From NCBI RefSeq assembly GCF_000227135.1, contig NC_018232.1:47389-111388 (forward strand): a stretch of 64,000 bases of DNA, read 5' to 3'. The stretch's first letter is position 1, and the number at the start of each line of letters is the position of its first letter. The stretch is from Leishmania donovani. Lineage: Eukaryota > Euglenozoa > Kinetoplastea > Trypanosomatida > Trypanosomatidae. The notes below the pieces were generated by a model. It saw only the letters and a program-made list of their open reading frames with translations, ran no database searches and was not told the DNA's origin. The position numbers and the translations under genes are program-made. Shown piece after piece: positions 9,904-19,322 of this stretch.

Positions 9904-10791
9904 GGAGTCCAAGAGAGGTGCCCAGGTCATGCGCGAGCGCGTTCTCTCGGTGCGAAGGGGCGCTTACGCGCCTTATAGCGTTGTGCGGAGGTGACGAAAG
10001 GCTGTGCGAGATGTGTTCGGGCACTCCCCAGCCGTGGCGGGTAGTGAGTAGACGGCTGCCAGTGAGTATGCGTGTGTGTGTGTGTGTGTGTGTGCGGTGC
10101 GTTACTCTCTGCGTGTAGGCGTACGCAAGGGCGGGAGTGGAGCGTGGCGGAGCGGCGCGCGCGCACCGCTCACTCCCAACACGAAGAGCAAAATGGCTGA
10201 ACGAAGAAGGCGAGAGAGAGGGAAAGGGAGACGAAGCACGGTGTGCAGCAGGCGAGCCATCTCAGCGTCCCCTGCGCAGCACCAGCAGCGATTTTGCCAG
10301 TAACTTCTCCTCTGTGTGTGTGTGTCGGATCAGCTCTCAGCTTGAGGGGAGTGCTGGCAAGGCGTGTGTGTGTGTGCGCAATACTCCCTCAGCAAAGGCC
10401 CCCTCTCGTGTCTTCCGTGAGGCTCGATTATGACGGAGGTGACGCGTCAGTGACTGCAGTTGCATATCGTGTGCGGCCGCCTCTGTCTCGGGTCACAGGT
10501 AGCCCTAACCACTGGTGGCAAAACCACCACCCCACCCCCACCCCCGCCACCCTTCCTCCGCTGTATGTCACCCACGAGGACATGGGCCCACACACACACG
10601 CGCGCGCGTGTACAGGTATCCGTCCACTCTTGTGTCCGCGCTCCCCTCCCTCTCTCATTCCTTCTCCCCGCTGTCGCCTTTTTCCTTTCGAGATTGCGGC
10701 TACAGTGCTGTATGCCGCCGCCGCCGCCGCCTCCCTGCACTCGGTTGGCAACGCGACACAGATCGCATCAACGCACTGCATACAAACAGCG
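9904..10791. other. Intergenic spacer
   Basis: No gene seen. It contains a (TG)n tract at 10072-10094, other TG-rich pieces, a small CG/CA palindrome near 10594-10609 and the pyrimidine tract that precedes the next gene. Confidence 0.6.
10643..10692 (+). promoter_or_regulatory. Likely trans-splice acceptor for LSG1
   Basis: A long T/C tract ends at TTTCCTTTCGAG with the AG at 10691-10692, about 100 nt before the ATG at 10792. Confidence 0.55.
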
Positions 10792-13152
10792 ATGAGTTCG
10801 TCCCTCGGCAAGGCCCTCCAACGCTCGAAGCGCGCGACGGAGCGGCAGGGGCGGCGCAACTACCGCGACGCCTTGGAGAATGAGCGCAACGCCGCCCTGG
10901 AGGCGGAGCTGCACCAGCAGGAGATCGGCCGCTCCAAGACACAGCTCAAGTCCATCTGGGAGACGAACGACCTGGAGAACTTTTTATCTATCGCTGATGC
11001 GCGCGAGGAGGGCTACTTTGCTGAGCGCGACGTGCGCGTCGTCATTGGCGGCCGCGTGCACGTCGTGCAGCACGACAAGGTCGTCCCGCAGCAGATGCCG
11101 ACAGACGAGGCTCACGTGGACTGGCTGAAGCTAAGCGAGTTGCTGACGATTCCGAAGCGACCGGAGTGGGACTGCAAAATGTCCGCCGACGAGTTGCAGG
11201 CGGCGGAGAAGAAGGCCTTTGCCGATTGGCGCCGCTCCCTTGCGCAGATGGAGGAGGAGCACAAGGTGCTGTTGACGCCGTACGAGCGCAACCTCGAGGT
11301 GTGGCGGCAGCTGTGGCGCGTCGCGGAGCGTGCCGACGTCGTCTCGGTCATCCTAGACGCGCGCAATCCGCTCATGTTCCGCAGCTTCGACTTTGAAAAG
11401 TACGTACGGAGCACCAAAAACAGCAAAGGAGAGCCGAAGAAGGTGGTGCTGCTGCTCAACAAGTCGGACCTACTGACCGAGGCGCAGCGGCGGGCCTGGG
11501 CAGCCTACTTTCAGCAGCGCGGTGACGACTTCTTCTTCTTCTCTGCCAAGCCACTGCAGCCTCTCACCGCCGACGGCGCCGCCGCTGCTGCCGCCTCCTC
11601 GCACGCCGTGACCAGCAACGACGACGAGGATGAGCCGGAGGAGGACGGCGATGTCCCGCTTGACTCGGACGACGTGCAGCTCACGGCGGCGCAGAAGGCG
11701 GCCCTGGACAAGGTGATGAGGCACAAAAAAGAGAAGACACGGCACCAGAAGAAGACGTTGCGGGCGCCGGTCGAGGTCAAGAATCCGTACGAGCTCTCCG
11801 CGATGCGCGAGGCCCTGAAGAGGCAGGCGCACGCGCCGAAGGTAAAGGAGGAGAGGCCGCTCACCGAGGAGGAACTGGCGCGTAACTCACGCACGGCGGC
11901 GGCGGCATCGGCCGCGAAACGCGAGCCGTGGACCGTGCTCGATCCGGTGCAGCTGCTGGACCAGTTCGCCCTTCTCCGCGAGGAAGCTGGGGTGACAGAC
12001 ATGAACACGCCGCTGATGGTCGGCCTTGTCGGCTACCCGAACGTGGGCAAGTCATCCACCATCAACGCCATCCTCGGCTGCAAGAAAGTTGTGGTGAGTG
12101 CCACACCGGGCAAGACGAAGCACTTCCAGACGCTCATGATTCCCAACGAGCGCCGCGTGGCACTATGCGACTGCCCTGGGCTCGTCTTCCCCTCGTTTGC
12201 AACGACGAAGGCGCAGATGGTATGTGACGGCATCCTCCCCGTTGACACGGCCACCGACACGCTGGAGGCGACGGCCACCATCTGCCGCCGCCTGCCTCGC
12301 CCGGTGTTGGAGGGGGAGCTCAATATATCACTACTGGCGGAGGACGACATAGACGAGAGCGACTCCCTCGCCGAGCGGCTGCTGCATGCGCTAGCACGCC
12401 GACGCGGCTACATGGCGTCGCACGACCGTCCCAACAAGGCACGTGCGGGCAAGGAGCTACTGAAGCTGTACGTGGACGGGTATTTTGTGTACGTCGAGCC
12501 ACCGCCTACCTACCGCCCCGACGCGGCGGCGCTGTCGCTGGACAGGTACACGGAACAGCATGCCTCCGCCTCACCTGCGGCTGCGTCGTCTGCCCGCGGC
12601 GGCGGGGCGGCAGCAGAGGAGGGTGATGAAGACTGGGAAGACGACGACGACGCGTCCGGGCACGAGCTGAACAGCGAGGAGGAAGATGCGTGGGCCGATC
12701 TCGACTCCGCCAACGATGGCCGAGCGTTGAGTGAGCCGGGGAACGGCGACAGCTACTCCGTCGAGATGGACCTCGAGGACGCGGCGCCGCCCATGTTCTA
12801 TGCCCGGCCGCATGCGCTGCGCAGCACCTTCACCCGCTATGAGCTCTTCAACATGGAGGCGAACGAGGCCCGCATAAGCGTGCTGAAGAAGGCGGAGCGA
12901 CGCCGCAAGAAGCGCACGAACCACCAGCTCGAGCCCGACACGTACACATTTGTGAACCGCCAAGGTGAGGTGGAGCTGCGTATCGATGATGACGACGGCG
13001 TGCTGGAGCTGGTGACGCCGACCGGTGGGCCGGTGCGGCCAGCGACGAAGGCAAAGCCCAAGTCGAAGCGCCAGCAGCGCCGCGAGCTGAAGCAGATGGG
13101 CGTAGGTCCGTCGAACCGCTACGGGCAGCGTAAAGGCATCGTGGAGTACTGA
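10792..13152 (+). CDS. LSG1: Large subunit GTPase 1 (circularly permuted GTPase)
   Basis: This 786-aa protein shows the permuted order of GTPase motifs that defines the YlqF/LSG1 group: G4 first (N223-K-S-D226 in LLLNKSDLL), then G1 (G414-YPNVGKS-S422) and G3 (D460-CPG). The N-terminal basic segment (GKALQRSKRATERQ) matches LSG1. Known LSG1 acts on cytoplasmic pre-60S ribosomes, driving release of the export adaptor NMD3. The domain is interrupted by an acidic, Ala-rich insertion (~260-300) and followed by an acidic stretch (~600-640). The C-terminus is strongly basic (KAKPKSKRQQRRELKQ). At 786 aa it is longer than typical fungal or human LSG1, mostly because of the low-complexity inserts. 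The ATG at 10792 starts MSSSLGK; in-frame sequence upstream has UTR composition. Confidence 0.93.
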   Translation: MSSSLGKALQRSKRATERQGRRNYRDALENERNAALEAELHQQEIGRSKTQLKSIWETNDLENFLSIADAREEGYFAERDVRVVIGGRVHVVQHDKVVPQQMPTDEAHVDWLKLSELLTIPKRPEWDCKMSADELQAAEKKAFADWRRSLAQMEEEHKVLLTPYERNLEVWRQLWRVAERADVVSVILDARNPLMFRSFDFEKYVRSTKNSKGEPKKVVLLLNKSDLLTEAQRRAWAAYFQQRGDDFFFFSAKPLQPLTADGAAAAAASSHAVTSNDDEDEPEEDGDVPLDSDDVQLTAAQKAALDKVMRHKKEKTRHQKKTLRAPVEVKNPYELSAMREALKRQAHAPKVKEERPLTEEELARNSRTAAAASAAKREPWTVLDPVQLLDQFALLREEAGVTDMNTPLMVGLVGYPNVGKSSTINAILGCKKVVVSATPGKTKHFQTLMIPNERRVALCDCPGLVFPSFATTKAQMVCDGILPVDTATDTLEATATICRRLPRPVLEGELNISLLAEDDIDESDSLAERLLHALARRRGYMASHDRPNKARAGKELLKLYVDGYFVYVEPPPTYRPDAAALSLDRYTEQHASASPAAASSARGGGAAAEEGDEDWEDDDDASGHELNSEEEDAWADLDSANDGRALSEPGNGDSYSVEMDLEDAAPPMFYARPHALRSTFTRYELFNMEANEARISVLKKAERRRKKRTNHQLEPDTYTFVNRQGEVELRIDDDDGVLELVTPTGGPVRPATKAKPKSKRQQRRELKQMGVGPSNRYGQRKGIVEY

Positions 13153-13210
13153 CCGCCGGTGCCTTTGCTCTGTCTCGCAGCAGGGGTCTTTCTTGGGTGT
13201 CTCTGGTGCA

Positions 13211-13212
<2 letters not shown>

Positions 13213-13244
<32 letters not shown>
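13213..13244. repeat. (GT)n microsatellite
   Basis: About 16 uninterrupted GT units in the probable LSG1 3' UTR. Confidence 0.95.
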
Positions 13245-13245
<1 letters not shown>

Positions 13246-13280
13246 CACGGTTAACATGATCTCCCTCTGTCACCCCTGTG

Positions 13281-13300
13281 CGTGTGTGCGCGCACACACG
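13281..13300. repeat. Perfect palindrome, 10-bp arms
   Basis: CGTGTGTGCG is followed directly by its reverse complement CGCACACACG. It lies in the probable LSG1 3' UTR, 37 nt after a (GT)n run, so a microsatellite origin is possible. Confidence 0.85.
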
Positions 13301-13889
13301 GGTGCGCTACCTGTAAAAGGCGTTAAGGGGCTAAACCGAAAACGAAACTGATAGGAATGACAAGGAACGCGCCGCCCACGAGCGCATGCGTGTGCCGCGC
13401 ATCCGCTTGATCTGAGAGAGCGACCGCCTTGGTCAGAACCAGTTAGAATGGAGGCGGGCTTGCACCATCGGCTGGGGCGATCAGCAGTGCAGAAGTAGCC
13501 GAAAGTGCGTCTGAGTGTGTGTATGTGTGTGTGTGTGTGTGTGTGCGGTTGGGTGTGTACTGCCTAGCGCCCCATCGTCAGCCACTCAATATCCCCCTCC
13601 CCCCTCACCACCACCACCTCTACCGCAGGTGCATCGATTCGTGTGTGCGCGCACTCCTACACACGTCGATATAGTTACATATACAAGCACTGCAGCGTTC
13701 CCCTCTTCAGCCTCACCCCTTTCCCCTCCTCAGTACTCGTGGTAGTCGTGGCAGGAGCTGGTGGTGAGGAGAACAGCAGCGTCAGCGAGGCCGAGGCGGT
13801 GCGACGGTGGATGGAAACGAGGTGGGAGAGCACTGAAGAAGTACGAAGCCTTCACAACGCTGCATCGCTCCTGCAGCATACACGGCAGC

Positions 13890-13915
13890 TTGCTTTTCTT
13901 TCTTTTTGCCCTTAG
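13890..13915 (+). promoter_or_regulatory. Polypyrimidine-AG immediately before a start codon
   Basis: A T-rich tract ends in CCCTTAG with the AG at 13914-13915, only 2 nt before the ATG at 13918. If used, the mRNA would have an almost zero-length 5' UTR; a more upstream acceptor could be the real one. Confidence 0.45.
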
Positions 13916-13917
13916 GC

Positions 13918-16900
13918 ATGTACTTGCGGAAGCCGCTTGTGCAGCGCGGTGTGCTGCGTTGCCACCCTCATCGATGCCATCGACGAGCGCCGGCTGTGAC
14001 CACGTCAGCGCCGCTGTCGTCGTCAGGCAGCATCGATGGAGGAAGTGACTTTGCATGCTACGTCGAGGCGGAGTTCACGGATGCGCTCTTCGCGGCATCT
14101 TCGCCTACTGAGGCGGGCGCCAATTCAGTGGAGCAGCGAGTCAACTCCTCCTTTTATCTTGTGCCTGCAGCAGCAGCAGCAGCAGCACCGGCTGGTGCGC
14201 AGCGTCACCACCGACGGCGGCGCTCTCTCCACTGCGGGAGTGAGGTGTCGGGCCTGCCGCCCACTCACGCCATCTTGAACCACCTGAACAGCTCCCTGTG
14301 GCTGCAGGTGCTGGCTCGCCTGCATAGTCGCGGTGCACTTTGTGGCGAGGGTTGCGCCGGTGCACTTCGGTACTTGCCAACCTTCACGTACCGTCCGCTA
14401 ATGCCGTGGCTGTGGAGCCCAGCGACCTTGTCGACCCCAGCGGAGGCTGCGCAGCCGAGCAGCACAAGCCACCGCAGCGAGGCCGGCCGAGGCAGCGACG
14501 CGGAGAACGTTTCGGGTGCGCGGGACAGCTCGGAATGGGAAGTAGATCTGGGGACGGAGGTGCACAGAAACGTGTGTGTGCCCGCGCTGGCGATGAGCTG
14601 CCGGCCTGCAGCCCCACCAGCACCGCCTGCTACGGCGCCGCTCACGGTTTACACGGTCACAGACATCAGCACCGCTGCGCCGTCGCAGTGGACTGTCATT
14701 GCGACCTCTGTAGTGAAGTCGACGCTCGCCAATGCACCGCCAGCGACTGTGAAGGATCTGCTGAAGGTGTGGCACGACCTCTTCTTTGCCCTCCGCTATC
14801 ACGCGGTGTGGGTCAGTACCCCGGAGCAGCTGCGCGGCAGCGCTCACCCGCAGCTGATGCGCCTGTTCGAATGCTTCTACGCAGATGTCCGGCGTCACAG
14901 TCAAATTTCCAGCGCGAGTGAGGCTTGCGGCATGGCGCAACTCCTATCCTCTGAAGAGCTGCCACTGCAGCAACGGCGTGCGAATGTCATTACCGAGGTG
15001 GTGGTGCGCACGCTGACGCCGCCCATCCTGCTTCGAAAGTTCCGCAGTCTGTATCGCCCGCACCGCCACTCCGCAATGCTCTTCGCCGAACTCTACGCCA
15101 TGTGCGTTGAAGAAGAAGAGACGTTCGTCTGTCTCCGTCGCTTGCACGCACACAGCCCCGGTGGCATGTCCGCGCAAGAGGCAGCGCAGCCCGCTGCACG
15201 CATGCGGCAGCGGCAGCAGCTCACGACGACAACCCTTTTAATGGATGTCGATCTCGCCGCCTCTTACGCGACACTGCCGGGGCGCCGCTACAGCGGCCTC
15301 AGCGACGCAGGCGAGCAATGGGCTGCTACGCTGCAGCACCTGCGGTTCCTGCTCCCTCGTGTGCATTTCCTCCAGGAGTGTCGGAGGGCTCAAAGGGCGC
15401 CACCCATGTCAAGCGGGAACGCTGCCGAAGAAGCGGTGTGGCAGCCGTGGCGGCAGGTCGCGTCTATCCTCATGAACGTGTGCGTATGGGTCAGCAACGA
15501 CAATGCCGAGGCAGAGCGCTGCGTCGACGCGCTGCGGTGCACCGTCGAGGTGCTGCAAAGCATGAACGCCGAATCTTCCACGCCGGGCCGTGGCGGTGCG
15601 CACAGGCTGCTCGCCCCTCCGACATTCCAGGACGTGGGCGCCTTCATCTCTTGCCTTGTCGTGGCAGCCCGGGACAGCATGCGGACCAAGGCAGCTCAGC
15701 TACAGTACGGCCCGACGGATGGCCTGTTGGGCGTGTACCTGCTCTCCGTGGCCGTCGCTGCCGTCATCCCAGGAAGCGGGCGCTCGCGCAAGTCAGCGGC
15801 TGATTGCCGGCAGACTGGTGACGGGGTACACATGCCGAGCACCGATGCGGATGAAGACGCCGCGGAGCTGCTGCATCGACTGCGTCTTCTCGTACACCCC
15901 TCGAAGTCGACGCCTGGCGAGGTGTGGGCTGCGCTGCGTCGCTCTCCGACTGCTGGCGAAGCTGCCCGCCATGGCCTTGTCACGGTCGGGCATCATCTCT
16001 TCAGCGAGTGCGTCATGCCACTGGTGAGCCAGCCAAAGGTCTTCTCGACCGCCCAGCGCCTATATGGTCGCTTGCGCGCTTGGGCCACAGAGGTAGGCCG
16101 ACCGCTGGGCCTGCACGGCGAGCCTGTCTCCGCGCTGTGGAAGCTGCGGTGGCTGCAGCAGCACCTTACCACAGACGGCGACAGCGGCGAGGCCAGCGCT
16201 CTCCTAGGTCGGCTCACGTCGGGTCGCGTGCAAACGGGCAGCGACCGCGTTGCAGCTCAAGACACAACAACGCTGCCGAGCCCTGTGTCATGGCGCTGCG
16301 GGTGCGGCTTCGAGAACGAAAGCATCAGCACTGGTGCGCATCATGGCGATGCTGTAAGGGTAGCGTGCGTGGCTTGTGTGCTGCGCACTCTGACACCGCT
16401 GAGCTGGGAGTGCCCGTCCTGCCACGCCGTCGCCAACAGCGGTGTATGCGTGCCGTACTGCCTGCGCTGTGGAGAGACCCATCCTCTGGCGGATCAGCTT
16501 GGCATAGCCGTCAAGACACCCAGCGTGGCGGATGCCCACACGTGTGGCATGACGTTCTGCAAGGAACATCCACACCTGGGAACAGTGACGTTGCTGCAGC
16601 CGAGAGGTCTGCCCAAGAGCTCGTTGGTCTACACGCCGACGCCACCTTCATTGCTGAATGCGCCGGAGGCCACCGAAGGCGTGGCACGCTGCTGCTGGGA
16701 CTGCGGGCATGCGTGTGGCGGTGCGCCCGTTGACGTTGGCGACGTGCACGTGGCGACTCTTTCTCCTCGATACGCGGCGCCGTCTTGGCACGGTGAAGAT
16801 GACGCTGCGCTGAATGGCCTCTCTGAGGATGGAAACTCACTCAAGGTGGGTGGCACGGGAGTTGTTGTCTACGTGTGCTCTGACTGCCATGCCATCTCCG

Positions 16901-18405
16901 CAGGCCCGCACAGCGCCGCGCTCCCCAAGATACCAGACGGGGCACCAGCGACAGGGTCCAGCACGGCTTCCTGCAGCAGCTGTGGCACCACGGAGCCTGG
17001 CTACTACACTGCCGCCTTCACCTGGACGTGTGGCTGCGGCGCCTGCAATTCTGCACTGCACGCGTACTGCCATGCATGCTCACGGGCTGCACAGCAGCCC
17101 ACTGTAACGTGCACGCACTGCAGCCATGCGCAGTCCGTGAGGGGAGCCGCGCCGTGGGCCGGAAGCAGGGGTGCATGCGAGCGATGTCACCACCCACACC
17201 CTCGCGTCCTCGCTGCCGTCAATCAGCACCGCCTCGTCCGCTGCCCTGCGTGTCAAGGCCGTGTGCCGTCCACCAGCGTACAGTGCCCGCACTGCGCGTG
17301 CACCGCCGTGGCGGCGGTGGCCGCGCTGCTTCCAACGGAGGCGGATCAGCCTTGGCTCTGTCACCACTGTGGCACAACGCACGCGGTCCGCGACAGAACG
17401 GACGGCCAGCTACGCACTCCGGTGCACCTGACGGATCCCTCATCCGTGCATACGCTCCTGCCACTCCTCACACGTGCTGAGGACGGCTACTGCACGAAGT
17501 GCGGTACGTGTCGTCTACCACCGACCTCGTGGGAGCGCGGACGCCTATGGGGGTGCAGTAAGTGCGGAGAGCCGTTCAACAGCGAGCTGGCGTGTCGGCG
17601 ATGCGCTGCTCTCGCCCCTGGCGTCCCTGCCGGTCAGGTGTACGTGTGGCGCTGCGCAACGTGCGGCGCGTATCACCCCAGCTGGGAGGTGCAATGCCGC
17701 GCTGCCGGCTGCGGGGGTCGAGGAGGCGCAGAAGATGTGGGCGCACGGTTCTGCTACTCACCGTGGGCGTGTGCCGAGTGCGGCGAGGTGACGCTGTCCT
17801 CGCACGCCATCACCTGCGCCACCTGCGGCGCGGAGACCCCGAAGCCGCTGCGTGCCACCCCGTGCACCTACGGTGACGCCTGCGGGACGACGGCGGCCGC
17901 AACGGCAGGTGCGCACGCGAAACGGCACAGTGGGAGAGTGGAGGCAAATCGCAGCGCACGCGCACAAGAATGCACGATGCCGAAAGCCCTCACAGGCGCC
18001 AAAGAAGACGTGCGGGTGCCGTCTGCCGGCACCTGTAGCGCTCTTTCCCCGTCACTCTCGCACACGCCATTGGCGTTGTCTCCAGCCCATGCGGCGACGG
18101 CCCCAGACTCGCGTCTAGCAGAGGTGGAGACGTTCCTGCTGCAGGCCGCTGCACACCCATCTCTGCCGTTGCTTACTGAACCGCTGGACGCGCCGCTGGT
18201 GAAAGCCGTGTCGTGTACGTCGCTATGGCCGCACAAGAGCGGCGATGCTTCCGCACCAGCAAATGAACCAGCAGGCGATTCAGAGAAATCGCTTACGGAT
18301 CCGACACACCGCGACGGCGTTCGTGCCGGTGGTGCCGCAGGTACGTCTGCGCTCGCCGTGGAGCCGTGGGAGGACGCGTACGCTGCGACCGTCATATCGT
18401 TCTAA
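13918..18405 (+). CDS. Very large multi zinc-ribbon protein (1,495 aa)
   Basis: I cannot name this protein. Residues 1-~40 are Arg/His-rich and lack acidic residues, compatible with a mitochondrial presequence. Residues ~200-780 look like a mostly helical fold with no recognised motif. From ~790 to ~1310 there are at least eight zinc-ribbon or RanBP2-type units built from CxxC or CxC pairs, several preceded by Trp: WRCGCGF, WECPSC...YCLRCGE, WTCGCG...YCHAC, VRCPAC...CPHC, WLCHHCG, YCTKCG...WGCSKCGE...CRRC, WRCATCG, and WACAECGE...CATCGAE. The remaining ~180 residues are Ser/Ala/Thr-rich and probably disordered. RanBP2-type fingers in other families bind RNA or protein, so an RNA-binding or scaffold role is possible. 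The ATG at 13918 is the first in frame; the ORF extends upstream only through a TTG. Confidence 0.85.
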   Translation: MYLRKPLVQRGVLRCHPHRCHRRAPAVTTSAPLSSSGSIDGGSDFACYVEAEFTDALFAASSPTEAGANSVEQRVNSSFYLVPAAAAAAAPAGAQRHHRRRRSLHCGSEVSGLPPTHAILNHLNSSLWLQVLARLHSRGALCGEGCAGALRYLPTFTYRPLMPWLWSPATLSTPAEAAQPSSTSHRSEAGRGSDAENVSGARDSSEWEVDLGTEVHRNVCVPALAMSCRPAAPPAPPATAPLTVYTVTDISTAAPSQWTVIATSVVKSTLANAPPATVKDLLKVWHDLFFALRYHAVWVSTPEQLRGSAHPQLMRLFECFYADVRRHSQISSASEACGMAQLLSSEELPLQQRRANVITEVVVRTLTPPILLRKFRSLYRPHRHSAMLFAELYAMCVEEEETFVCLRRLHAHSPGGMSAQEAAQPAARMRQRQQLTTTTLLMDVDLAASYATLPGRRYSGLSDAGEQWAATLQHLRFLLPRVHFLQECRRAQRAPPMSSGNAAEEAVWQPWRQVASILMNVCVWVSNDNAEAERCVDALRCTVEVLQSMNAESSTPGRGGAHRLLAPPTFQDVGAFISCLVVAARDSMRTKAAQLQYGPTDGLLGVYLLSVAVAAVIPGSGRSRKSAADCRQTGDGVHMPSTDADEDAAELLHRLRLLVHPSKSTPGEVWAALRRSPTAGEAARHGLVTVGHHLFSECVMPLVSQPKVFSTAQRLYGRLRAWATEVGRPLGLHGEPVSALWKLRWLQQHLTTDGDSGEASALLGRLTSGRVQTGSDRVAAQDTTTLPSPVSWRCGCGFENESISTGAHHGDAVRVACVACVLRTLTPLSWECPSCHAVANSGVCVPYCLRCGETHPLADQLGIAVKTPSVADAHTCGMTFCKEHPHLGTVTLLQPRGLPKSSLVYTPTPPSLLNAPEATEGVARCCWDCGHACGGAPVDVGDVHVATLSPRYAAPSWHGEDDAALNGLSEDGNSLKVGGTGVVVYVCSDCHAISAGPHSAALPKIPDGAPATGSSTASCSSCGTTEPGYYTAAFTWTCGCGACNSALHAYCHACSRAAQQPTVTCTHCSHAQSVRGAAPWAGSRGACERCHHPHPRVLAAVNQHRLVRCPACQGRVPSTSVQCPHCACTAVAAVAALLPTEADQPWLCHHCGTTHAVRDRTDGQLRTPVHLTDPSSVHTLLPLLTRAEDGYCTKCGTCRLPPTSWERGRLWGCSKCGEPFNSELACRRCAALAPGVPAGQVYVWRCATCGAYHPSWEVQCRAAGCGGRGGAEDVGARFCYSPWACAECGEVTLSSHAITCATCGAETPKPLRATPCTYGDACGTTAAATAGAHAKRHSGRVEANRSARAQECTMPKALTGAKEDVRVPSAGTCSALSPSLSHTPLALSPAHAATAPDSRLAEVETFLLQAAAHPSLPLLTEPLDAPLVKAVSCTSLWPHKSGDASAPANEPAGDSEKSLTDPTHRDGVRAGGAAGTSALAVEPWEDAYAATVISF

Positions 18406-18626
18406 GGCCGGTGCGGGAGCACGGCGACGCCGCGCTGTGAGAGAGGCGAGGATGTGCCCATATATCGTCGGTGGCCTGTGCACACCGCCGCAAGCGGCGA
18501 GCGGAGTTGGCGCGAACGTGCTCGTGCGGCCGCTTCTTTGTTTTCTTGCGCTGCTCTCTGCCTGTTTGTCTCCGGCCAGGCTGGCACACGACTGCGTGTG
18601 GCCATGCTTGCTGTTAACCATGCGCA

Positions 18627-18666
18627 CCTGTCCAAGCAGCGTGCACGTGGACGCTGCTTGGACAGG
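18627..18666. repeat. Perfect inverted repeat, 16-bp stem with 8-nt loop
   Basis: The left arm CCTGTCCAAGCAGCGT (18627-18642) and right arm ACGCTGCTTGGACAGG (18651-18666) are exact reverse complements around the loop GCACGTGG. After one A/G mismatch, six more outer pairs (18620-18625 with 18668-18673, one of them G-T) are possible. It lies ~220 nt after the stop of the zinc-ribbon gene, so it is probably in its 3' UTR. Confidence 0.9.
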
Positions 18667-18757
18667 GGCGCGTAAGAGTTTATGTAACGGCTCGTTACTT
18701 GGGTGTACAGTCCGCGTATTAAAACGGAGGCCGCATTGCCACCGACGCCGTCTCGTT

Positions 18758-18967
18758 CCAGTCTCTTCTCCCGGCACACACTCACACGCACCGCCCCCCC
18801 CCAGCGGTCGGATCGACTGAGACGAACATGCCGGCTCGCTGAATGACCTCCCTGTCGAACCCTTCCTTCCTCCCTCTCCCACCTCTCACGCACACCCGCT
18901 GGCGAAGAAAAGAGTGTCGTCATCTATCTCTCTCTTTACACTCCTACACACACACACACACACACAC
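18758..18967. repeat. ~200-bp near-identical dispersed repeat, copy 1
   Basis: This segment recurs at 55491-55693 in the same orientation. I read the two as identical except for a 3-base difference in a poly-C run and different lengths of the terminal (CA)n. It includes a long T/C-rich tract and ends 356 nt before the phosphatase ATG. Flanks outside these limits do not match. Confidence 0.9.
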
Positions 18968-19233
18968 AGCTCCGCACCAGCTTCACAGTTCGCCTCCACC
19001 ACCCCCCTACATGCATACGTGCGCATTTGCTTGTGCGCGTGTGTATGCGTCCCGTCCCTTCTCTCAGACTCTCTCACACCTCTCCCTCACTCCCTCGCAC
19101 GCACGCACGCGCAGCCCCCCTCCCCCTTGGCGTTGTGTGTACGTCTGTGCGTCCGCTGTCGTGTCCTCGGCGAGGCGCTTCGGTGGCGTGCAGCTCACTT
19201 TCCCGTTCTTCTTTGGTTTTATCACCACGGGGA

Positions 19234-19265
19234 GCACAGTGTGTGCGCCGGCGCACACACTGTGC
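19234..19265. repeat. Perfect 32-nt palindrome
   Basis: GCACAGTGTGTGCGCC is followed with no spacer by its exact reverse complement GGCGCACACACTGTGC. It lies 57 nt upstream of the phosphatase ATG, in the probable acceptor/5' UTR region. Confidence 0.92.
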
Positions 19266-19322
19266 CGTCCTACCCACCCTTCCATACCCTCTTGTAGTGC
19301 ACGGACGGACCTGTAGAGATCG

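Larger units (their letters stand above)
13153..13917. other. Intergenic spacer
   Basis: No gene. Holds a long (GT)n at 13213-13244, a perfect 20-nt palindrome at 13281-13300, a second TG tract around 13518-13545, and a T-rich tract just before the next start codon. Confidence 0.65.
18406..19322. other. Structured intergenic spacer with hairpin, repeat and palindrome
   Basis: No coding sequence seen. In order it holds an inverted repeat (18627-18666), one copy of the 200-bp duplicated element (18758-18967), a (CA)n tract and a perfect 32-nt palindrome (19234-19265), then a short pyrimidine stretch with AG at 19296-19297. It is the most structured spacer of the window. Confidence 0.8.

Noticed and set aside
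12571..13257. 228-codon minus-strand frame opposite LSG1
   Set aside because: Antisense shadow of a GC-rich gene; begins in the (GT)n microsatellite.
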